DNA of 64,000 nt from Dongshaea marina (lineage in GTDB: Bacteria > Pseudomonadota > Gammaproteobacteria > Enterobacterales > Aeromonadaceae): positions 3,113,658 to 3,177,657 of the forward strand of contig NZ_CP028897.1 in assembly GCF_003072645.1 (NCBI RefSeq), given 5' to 3'. Position numbers and translations under genes: made by a program. This document shows, piece by piece, positions 57,479 to 64,000 of this stretch. The notes beneath the pieces were generated by a model. That model was not told the origin of the DNA, searched no databases, and saw only the letters and a list, made by a program, of their open reading frames with translations. How positions within the stretch are numbered: the stretch's first letter is position 1; every line of letters starts with the position of its first letter.

Positions 57479-59152
57479 TTAGTTATCGCCCTTAGCTGCC
57501 TTGAATGCTTCAGCCATCGCGTTGGTGAAGTTATCACCGCCACGCTGGTTCAGGCTAGCCATTGCTTCTTTCTCGTCAGCTTCGTCCTTCGCACGAACAG
57601 ACAGGCTCACGATGCGGTTCTTGCGATCAACGCCAACGAACTTCGCTTCGAGGTCGTCACCAACAGACAGAACCAGAGAAGCATCTTCAACGCGATCACG
57701 AGATACGTCAGAAGCACGGATGTAGCCTTCAACACCCTCAGCCAGCTCGATAGTTGCACCTTTGGCATCAACTTCAGTGACCTTACCATTAACGATAGCA
57801 CCTTTCTTGTTGTCAGACAGGTACTTATTGAATGGGTCTTCGTCGATCTGCTTGATACCCAGAGAGATACGCTCACGATCAGGGTCGACCTGCAGAACTA
57901 CCGCAGAAACTTCGTCACCCTTCTTGAACTCGCGAACCGCGTCTTCACCGGCAACGTTCCAAGAGATGTCAGACAGGTGAACCAGACCGTCGATTCCGCC
58001 GTCCAGGCCGATGAAGATACCGAAGTCAGTGATAGACTTGATCTTACCGGTAACCTTGTCGCCCTTCGCCTGATTCTCAGCGAATGACTGCCATGGGTTT
58101 GCTTTACACTGCTTCAGACCCAGGGAGATACGACGACGCTCTTCGTCGATATCCAGAACCATAACCTCAACAGAATCACCAACGCTAACCACCTTAGATG
58201 GGTGGATGTTCTTGTTGGTCCAATCCATTTCAGATACGTGAACCAGACCTTCAACGCCTTCTTCGATCTCAACGAAGCAGCCGTAGTCAGTCAGGTTAGT
58301 CACTCGGCCAGTCAGACGAGTGTTCTCTGGATAACGCTTAGCGATTGCTACCCATGGATCTTCACCCAGCTGCTTCATGCCCAGAGATACGCGAGTACGC
58401 TCACGGTCAAACTTCAGGACCTTAACAGTGATCTCATCACCTACGTTTACGATCTCAGAAGGATGCTTAACGCGCTTCCAAGCCATGTCGGTGATGTGCA
58501 GCAGGCCGTCAACACCGCCCAGATCTACGAATGCACCGTAGTCGGTCAGGTTCTTAACGATACCCTTGATCTCTTGACCTTCCTGCAGGTTCTCCAGCAG
58601 CTCGTCACGCTCAGCGCTGTTCTCGGTCTCGATCACTGCACGGCGAGAAACAACAACGTTGTTGCGCTTCTGGTCCAGCTTGATGACCTTGAACTCCAGC
58701 TCTTTGTTTTCCAGGTGAGTGGTGTCACGGATAGGACGCACGTCAACCAGTGAGCCAGGCAGGAACGCACGGATGCCGTTCAGCTCTACAGTGAAACCGC
58801 CCTTAACCTTACCGTTGATGATACCGGTAACGGTTGCTTGCTCTTCGTAAGCCTTCTCCAGCTGCTGCCAAGCTTCGTGACGCTTCGCCTTCTCACGAGA
58901 AAGCAGAGTTTCACCGAAACCATCTTCAACTGCGTCCAGGGCCACATCGACCTGATCGCCAATTTGAACTTCCAGTTCGCCCGCTGCGTTCTTGAACTGC
59001 TCTGCAGGGATTGCAGACTCAGATTTCAGACCAGCGTCAACCAGAACAACACCGTTTTCGATAGCAACAACGGTACCTTTAACGATCGAACCAGGACGAG
59101 TTTCCAGGTCCTTCAAAGACTCTTCAAAGAGTTGAGCAAAAGATTCAGTCAT
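57479..59152 (-). CDS. rpsA: 30S ribosomal protein S1
   Basis: 557 aa, as in E. coli. Six S1 (OB-fold) RNA-binding domains can be counted, with recurring [57 protein letters not shown] and the degenerate first and second domains that bind the ribosome. Codon use is strongly biased, as expected for a highly expressed gene. It lies between cmk and ihfB, the conserved order. Confidence 0.98.
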   Translation of the reverse strand: MTESFAQLFEESLKDLETRPGSIVKGTVVAIENGVVLVDAGLKSESAIPAEQFKNAAGELEVQIGDQVDVALDAVEDGFGETLLSREKAKRHEAWQQLEKAYEEQATVTGIINGKVKGGFTVELNGIRAFLPGSLVDVRPIRDTTHLENKELEFKVIKLDQKRNNVVVSRRAVIETENSAERDELLENLQEGQEIKGIVKNLTDYGAFVDLGGVDGLLHITDMAWKRVKHPSEIVNVGDEITVKVLKFDRERTRVSLGMKQLGEDPWVAIAKRYPENTRLTGRVTNLTDYGCFVEIEEGVEGLVHVSEMDWTNKNIHPSKVVSVGDSVEVMVLDIDEERRRISLGLKQCKANPWQSFAENQAKGDKVTGKIKSITDFGIFIGLDGGIDGLVHLSDISWNVAGEDAVREFKKGDEVSAVVLQVDPDRERISLGIKQIDEDPFNKYLSDNKKGAIVNGKVTEVDAKGATIELAEGVEGYIRASDVSRDRVEDASLVLSVGDDLEAKFVGVDRKNRIVSLSVRAKDEADEKEAMASLNQRGGDNFTNAMAEAFKAAKGDN

Positions 59153-59257
59153 GTTTAAGTAACTTTTGATTTAATGAACAACCATCTGCCATCCGGTGCA
59201 AATGGGGCTGCTACACAAAGTTTGCCTCAATCCCTGAAGCAAACGACCTCGGGAGGG

Positions 59258-59940
59258 CTACTGCCCGCCCAACGTACCCTCTACATGAGAGAGCACACGA
59301 GTAAACACCTGCTCGATGGAAAGCTCCGTCGTATCAACGTTCAGAGCATCAGCAGCAGGCTTAAGGGGCGCCACGGCACGATTGCGATCGCGGTCGTCAC
59401 GCTCCTGGATCTCTATTAAAAGACGCCCAAAGCTAACATCTATGCCGCCTTGTTGCAACTGATTCATGCGACGGCGCGCCCTTTCTTCAGCGGAAGCATC
59501 CAAAAATATCTTCACCGGGGCTCTCGGGAACACCACAGTTCCCATGTCTCGGCCATCGGCAATCAACCCGGGCTCGGAGCGAAACGCACGCTGACGGCGC
59601 AACAGCGCCTCGCGAACCCGAGGAAATGCGGCGATCTGGCTGGCAGCCTGGCCAACCTCTTCGCGGCGGATCTCAGAGGAAACATCTTCCCCCTCCAGGA
59701 CCACCTTGATCCCCCCTCTTGCGGAATAAACTGCACATCCAGCACTTCAGCCAGCGGAACCACAGCATCTTCACTGGTGCGATCCACATCATGATGGATC
59801 ACCGCCAGCGCCAATACCCGATAGATGGCACCGGAATCCAGCAGTTTCCAGCCCAGTTTTTCAGCCAACAGTTGGCAGATTGTCCCTTTACCGACGCCGC
59901 TTGGGCCATCGATCGTAATGACAGGAATCATCTCCTGCAT
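59258..59940 (-). pseudogene. cmk: Cytidylate kinase, split by a one-base frameshift
   Basis: Phosphorylates CMP and dCMP with ATP. The N-terminus has the P-loop [30 protein letters not shown] and FIPQEG; the frame then shifts. One base added to the C6 run at 59711-59716 gives [20 protein letters not shown] and continues through [20 protein letters not shown] to the stop at 59258, giving ~227 aa, the normal length. GGAGG precedes the ATG. A housekeeping gene in its conserved place before rpsA, so the break is very probably an assembly error. Confidence 0.94.
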
Positions 59941-60020
59941 AACTTACCTCCACGTCAGAGTGAAGCCGCTAACATGGGGGGGCCTTGTTCCATTTTCAAC
60001 CCCCTCATCTCCCTATATCT

Positions 60021-63000
60021 CTATTCTTTGCCCGAAGCCAGATGCTTCAGGAGGGCAACCCGCTGCTGAGCATACCTATCGGCCTCAGCCATCAGCTGCT
60101 CGGCCACTTCCGGCTCACTGCGTAGCAGGCGCTTAAAGCGCAGCTCTTCGCGCATGAAGGACTCGACGCTCAGCTTAGGATCCCGTGAATCCAGCTGCAG
60201 CCCTGGTTTGCCCTCATCGACACGGCGTGGGTCAAAGCGATACAAAGGCCAGAAGCCGGAGTCGACAATCTGCTTCATGTGAATGTAGGAGTCCGCCAGA
60301 TCATAGCCATGATCTTCACAGGGGCTGTAGGCGATGATGAGGGATGGGCCGGGATAAGCCTCCGCCTCGCGGATCGCCTTGACCGCCTGGTTCATCTGTG
60401 CCCCAATGGCGATCTGCGCCACATAGATATGGCCATACATCATCATCGACAGCCCCAGGTCCTTACGCTCCTGGCGCTTGCCCTGGCTGGCAAACTTGGC
60501 AATCGCCCCCAGAGGGGTCGCCTTGGACTGCTGACCGCCGGTGTTGGAGTAGCCCTGGGTATCCAGCACCATCATATTGACGTTCTCGCCTGTGCTCAGC
60601 ACGTGATCGACCCCGCCAAATCCGATGTCGTAGGCCCAGCCATCCCCACCGATGAGCCAAATTGACTTCTCAACCAGGTAGTCGGCGATCTCATGCAGCT
60701 CTTTGGCCTCTGAGCCTTCAAGCTTAGCCAGCTGGCTTCGAAGCTCACTGACCCGCCCACGCTGTGCCTCGATCTCAGTGGCATCGCTCTGAGAAGCCTC
60801 AAGAATCTCGGTCAGCAGTGCTTTATCGAGTGAGCCAGATAACTCATGGAGCAGGCGCGCAGCCTTGACTCGCAGCGCATCCACCGACAAGCGATAGCCC
60901 AGACCAAACTCGGCGTTATCTTCAAACAGCGAGTTCGACCAGGCCGGCCCCCGCCCTTCTGGATTCGTCGTGTATGGCGTCGTTGGCAGGTTGCCGCCAT
61001 AGATGGAGGAGCAGCCGGTCGCGTTAGCAATCAGCATCCGGTCGCCGAAGAGCTGGGTTAATAGCTTAATATAAGGGGTCTCACCACAGCCGGAGCAGGC
61101 CCCAGAGTATTCAATCAGCGGCTGCATTAGCTGGGAAGTGCGCACATCGATGCGCTCCAGCTTAGTTGCCGGCATCTCTGGAAGCTTGAGGAAGAAGTCA
61201 TAGTTGGCGCGCTCACGCTCCAATACCTCGGGCTGAGGAACCATGTTGATCGCCTTGCGCTCCGGGTTCTTACGATCTTTGGCCGGGCACACCTCAACAC
61301 AGAGGTTACAGCCGGTACAATCCTCGGGCGCGACCTGCAGCACATAACTATCGCCCTTAAAGTCACGCGAGCGTACCGTAAGCTCAGCCAGAGACTCGGG
61401 CTTGCCCTGCATCGCCTCGGGCTCCACAATCTTGGCGCGGATCGCCGCATGAGGACAGGCCACCACACAATGATTACACTGGGTACAGAGATCCGGCTCC
61501 CAGACCGGGATCTCATCGGCAATGTTGCGCTTCTCCCACTGGGTAGTGCCCATCGGCCAGGTGCCATCGGGCGGGAAGGCCGAGACCGGCAGTTCATCGC
61601 CCTTGCCCGCCAGCATCATGGCGGTGACCGTCTTCACAAAGTCTGGCGCAAGCTCGGAAACCACGGGTGGACGGCTACGCTCTGAGGTCACCTGGGCCGG
61701 GTACTCAATGGCATGCAGCTCCTCAAGGGTCTTCTCGACAGCAAGACAGTTGTTTTCGACAACCTCCTGACCTGCCTTACCATAGGAGCTTGCGATCGCC
61801 TGACGAACCAGCTCCATCGCCTGCTCAACCGGCAGCACCCCGCTCAGGGCAAAAAAGCCACTTTGCATCACGGTATTGATCCGCTGACCCAGATTACACT
61901 CACGGGCGATCCGTGCCGCATTGACCGCATGCAGCTTGAGCTTACGCTCGATTACCGTCTGCTGAAATTCGCGGGGCAAGCGCTGCCAGATCTCATCGAT
62001 CGGATAAGGGGTGTTGATCAGTACAGTTCCCCCCGAGCGTATATGCTCCAACACATCATATTTATCGATAAACTGGAACTGGTGGATCCCCACAAAATCA
62101 GCACTGCTGATGAGGTAAGAGGAGCGAATGGGATCGGGACCCGCTCGCAAGTGAGAAACCGTCAGGGCTCCAGCTTTCTTGGAGTCATAGACAAACTTGC
62201 CCTGGACATAGTTATCGGTATTTTCACCCAGAATGCGGATGCTGTTTTTAGCGGCGCTCACCGAGCCATCGGAGCCTAAGCCATAGAAGAGCGCCCGCAG
62301 CCGGTTATCTGGCTGGATGGACTGCATATCCGGCAGCGCCAGGGAGAGTTGGCTAATATCATCGGTGATCCCCACGGTAAAGATCCGCTTAGGCTCGGCT
62401 TTGGCAAGCTCGTTGTAAACGGCGCAGACACAGGCTGGGGTAAACTCTTTGGAGGAGAGTCCGTAGCGCCCACCTATGATGGTCGGCATAGATGCCACGT
62501 TACCGAGCTGCAGCGCATTGGCAAAGGCGGTCACCACATCCTGATACAGGGGCTCACCCTGGGCGCCTGGCTCCTTGGTTCTGTCCAGCACTGCGATCTT
62601 TTTCGCCGATGCGGGGATCACCTTGAGTAGGTGCTCGGCCGAGAAGGGGCGATACAGGCGCACTCGCACACAACCCACCTTCTCACCGCGCTCAGCTAAC
62701 CAGTCGATGGTCTCCTCAACGGTTTCTGCGGCTGAGCCCATCAGAACTATGACTCGCTCGGCATCCGGATCGCCATAATAATCAAAGGGCAGATAGTAAC
62801 GGCCGGTCGCCTTGCCAAAATCTTCCATGGCGACCACCAGCTCTCTGACACAATTTTGATAGAAAAGATTGGTCGCTTCACGAGCCTGGAAGAAGGTATC
62901 CGGGTTACTGGCGGTACCACGCACCACAGGCTTATCCGGGTTCAGAGCCCTGTCTCTGTGCTCCTGAACCTTATCCTGATCGATAAATTGCTCAATCAAG

Positions 63001-63566
63001 GCATCCTCTAACACAGGTACCTTGTTGATCTCGTGTGAAGTCTGGAAGCCGTCGAAGAAATGGATAAAGGGTACCCGGGAGTTGAGGGTGGTCCGGTGCG
63101 CAATCAGGGCCAGATCCTGACTCTCTTCAACCGAGCTGGAGCAAAGCATGGCACAGCCGGTCTGGCGAACCGCCATCACATCCGAGTGATCACAAAAAAT
63201 TGACAGCGCATGGGTTGCCACGGTGCGGGCCGCAACATGCAATACAAAGGGGGTTAACTCACCGGCAATCTTATACAGATTGGGGATCATCAACAGTAGC
63301 CCCTGGGAAGAGGTAAAGGAGGTCGCCAGGCCGCCGGTTTGAATGGCACCGTGCACCGCCGCGATCGCTCCCCCCTCCGATTGCATCTCTACGATGCGTG
63401 GAATATCTCCCCAGAGATTTTTCTTGCCACCACAGGCCCATTGATCACACAACTCAGCCATGCTTGAAGAGGGAGTAATTGGATAAATGGCTACCACATC
63501 ATTGGTTTTATACGCTACCGAAGCCACCAGGTTGTTGGCGTCGGTCGTGATCATCTTGTTCGTCAC
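60021..63566 (-). CDS. nifJ: Pyruvate:ferredoxin (flavodoxin) oxidoreductase
   Basis: About 1181 aa single-chain enzyme oxidising pyruvate with CoA to acetyl-CoA and CO2, reducing ferredoxin or flavodoxin. Domains in order: pyrimidine-binding TPP domain (VAIYPITPSSSMAEL), TPP II, gamma domain (GLGSDGSVSAAKNSIRILG), EKR domain, two 4Fe-4S motifs (CTQCNHCVVACPHAAIRA and CTGCNLCVEVCPAKD), and the C-terminal TPP domain (ACSGCGETPYIKL, GGDGWAYDIGFGGVDHVLS). I favour the GTG at 63566 with AGAAG upstream; ATG at 63554 is possible. Its presence indicates anaerobic metabolism. Confidence 0.96.
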   Translation of the reverse strand: MTNKMITTDANNLVASVAYKTNDVVAIYPITPSSSMAELCDQWACGGKKNLWGDIPRIVEMQSEGGAIAAVHGAIQTGGLATSFTSSQGLLLMIPNLYKIAGELTPFVLHVAARTVATHALSIFCDHSDVMAVRQTGCAMLCSSSVEESQDLALIAHRTTLNSRVPFIHFFDGFQTSHEINKVPVLEDALIEQFIDQDKVQEHRDRALNPDKPVVRGTASNPDTFFQAREATNLFYQNCVRELVVAMEDFGKATGRYYLPFDYYGDPDAERVIVLMGSAAETVEETIDWLAERGEKVGCVRVRLYRPFSAEHLLKVIPASAKKIAVLDRTKEPGAQGEPLYQDVVTAFANALQLGNVASMPTIIGGRYGLSSKEFTPACVCAVYNELAKAEPKRIFTVGITDDISQLSLALPDMQSIQPDNRLRALFYGLGSDGSVSAAKNSIRILGENTDNYVQGKFVYDSKKAGALTVSHLRAGPDPIRSSYLISSADFVGIHQFQFIDKYDVLEHIRSGGTVLINTPYPIDEIWQRLPREFQQTVIERKLKLHAVNAARIARECNLGQRINTVMQSGFFALSGVLPVEQAMELVRQAIASSYGKAGQEVVENNCLAVEKTLEELHAIEYPAQVTSERSRPPVVSELAPDFVKTVTAMMLAGKGDELPVSAFPPDGTWPMGTTQWEKRNIADEIPVWEPDLCTQCNHCVVACPHAAIRAKIVEPEAMQGKPESLAELTVRSRDFKGDSYVLQVAPEDCTGCNLCVEVCPAKDRKNPERKAINMVPQPEVLERERANYDFFLKLPEMPATKLERIDVRTSQLMQPLIEYSGACSGCGETPYIKLLTQLFGDRMLIANATGCSSIYGGNLPTTPYTTNPEGRGPAWSNSLFEDNAEFGLGYRLSVDALRVKAARLLHELSGSLDKALLTEILEASQSDATEIEAQRGRVSELRSQLAKLEGSEAKELHEIADYLVEKSIWLIGGDGWAYDIGFGGVDHVLSTGENVNMMVLDTQGYSNTGGQQSKATPLGAIAKFASQGKRQERKDLGLSMMMYGHIYVAQIAIGAQMNQAVKAIREAEAYPGPSLIIAYSPCEDHGYDLADSYIHMKQIVDSGFWPLYRFDPRRVDEGKPGLQLDSRDPKLSVESFMREELRFKRLLRSEPEVAEQLMAEADRYAQQRVALLKHLASGKE

Positions 63567-63881
63567 GTGATAACTTCTCTTAACTGGAAATGAAGGTGCC
63601 GGTCCCGCTGGCGCCATGACACAGTCCCCGGGAGTGCTGAAGTGCTTCTGGTGAAAAAATAGACAGCCTTAGCCTGGCACAAAGTGCCCTAATGATAAAT
63701 CATCGGCCCTGCAACTCAACCACAAAAAATGTAGCAGCATTTTTAAGCAGCTTCGCGAAGGTGAAAAAACCGAAAAATCCACACATGAATTAAGTTTCTA
63801 CTATCCTCGAATAAAGTATGTTTGAAACTCTAAATGCCTGCTACAATAGCCGACCATTTCGGATTCAATGAGGTCATTAGT
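63567..63881. other. Intergenic region between nifJ and ribA
   Basis: 315 bases between the divergent nifJ and ribA genes, AT-rich towards ribA. It should hold both promoters. TTGAAA and TACAAT elements appear at about 63820-63846 but with too short a spacer to call. No gene is seen. Confidence 0.4.
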
Positions 63882-64000
63882 ATGAGCAGTGTCACCTTAG
63901 TGGCCCGAGCCAAGCTGCCTACCCCCTGGGGCGTCTTCACCCTGGTCGGGTTTGAAGAGAAAGCAACCGGTAAAGATCACACAGCCCTGGTGATGGGCGA
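63882..64000 (+). CDS. ribA: GTP cyclohydrolase II, 5' part only
   Basis: The first 39 codons before the window ends. [20 protein letters not shown] and [12 protein letters not shown] match the N-terminus of RibA, which opens GTP to start riboflavin synthesis. A GAGGT ribosome site lies eight bases before the ATG. The family zinc cysteines lie beyond the window. Confidence 0.88.
   Translation, partial: MSSVTLVARAKLPTPWGVFTLVGFEEKATGKDHTALVMG

Noticed and set aside
809-59940. Programmed frameshifting or phase variation as the cause of the split genes
   Set aside because: Most affected runs are only three to six bases long, lie at unrelated positions in unrelated metabolic genes, lack conserved slippery sites, and all miss one base in the same direction.
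1-64000. tRNA, rRNA and CRISPR features
   Set aside because: No tRNA T-loop/acceptor arrangement, ribosomal RNA segment or regularly spaced repeat array was seen when reading through the intergenic regions.

Overview
The window is a ~64 kb stretch of a gammaproteobacterial chromosome with roughly balanced base composition. The housekeeping block at the right end (ribA, nifJ, cmk, rpsA, ihfB, lapA, lapB, pyrF) and the E. coli-like ula, glp, tdk, psuG and queE proteins place it in that class. NifJ, GlpABC and a cytoplasmic DMSO-reductase-family enzyme, together with an FNR-type box before ulaA, suggest a facultative anaerobe. Rhombosortase, PuuE and the transporter-acyltransferase-ligase fusion fit a relative of the Aeromonadales/Alteromonadales rather than an enteric; the genus cannot be fixed from sequence alone.

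Layout: 1-1250 holds small hypothetical genes. 1.6-3.1 kb is amtB with its own sigma-54 promoter and NtrC site. 3.1-10.3 kb is a complete L-ascorbate (ula) regulon: ulaG-ulaE-ulaR on the minus strand, and a fused ulaA-ulaB, ulaC, ulaF and ulaD on the plus strand, around a shared control region. 10.3-14.7 kb carries an HTH regulator and a giant Aas fusion. 14.7-18.1 kb holds a MITE-like element, a YbaN-type protein, a GST and an MFS/PadR divergent pair. 18.2-24.1 kb carries a membrane cyclase-like receptor, two orphan periplasmic binding proteins, a short unknown protein and PuuE. 24.2-29.5 kb is an RND pump with two lipoprotein adaptors. 29.8-32.5 kb holds small unknowns, an FMN reductase and an orphan binding protein. 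32.8-39.7 kb is glpABC and a BisC-like molybdoenzyme. 39.8-42.7 kb holds a methyltransferase and pseudouridine catabolism genes (psuG, HTH-psuK). 43.3-52.0 kb holds SulP, LysE and thymidine kinase genes, three related MFS exporters with a LysR gene, and a second MITE-like copy. 52.1-54.1 kb holds a cobalamin adenosyltransferase, queE and rhombosortase. A 755-bp palindrome-rich gap follows, then the housekeeping block.

The most pervasive signal is that at least 14 one-base frameshifts, in 13 genes, each sit at or next to a G or C run and are each repaired by adding one G or C. Repair gives full-length, family-typical proteins, including in cmk, and one gene needs two repairs. I read this as deletion error in the assembly rather than gene decay. 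These genes are listed as frameshifted, with their repaired extents.

The best candidates for new biology are: (i) a pair of ~265-bp elements with 17-bp terminal inverted repeats whose ends carry the stop codons of neighbouring genes; (ii) a transmembrane class III cyclase-like protein that has lost a catalytic aspartate, carries a TPR-like tail, and is divergent from a lone periplasmic binding protein; (iii) the hairpin-dense gap between rhombosortase and pyrF.
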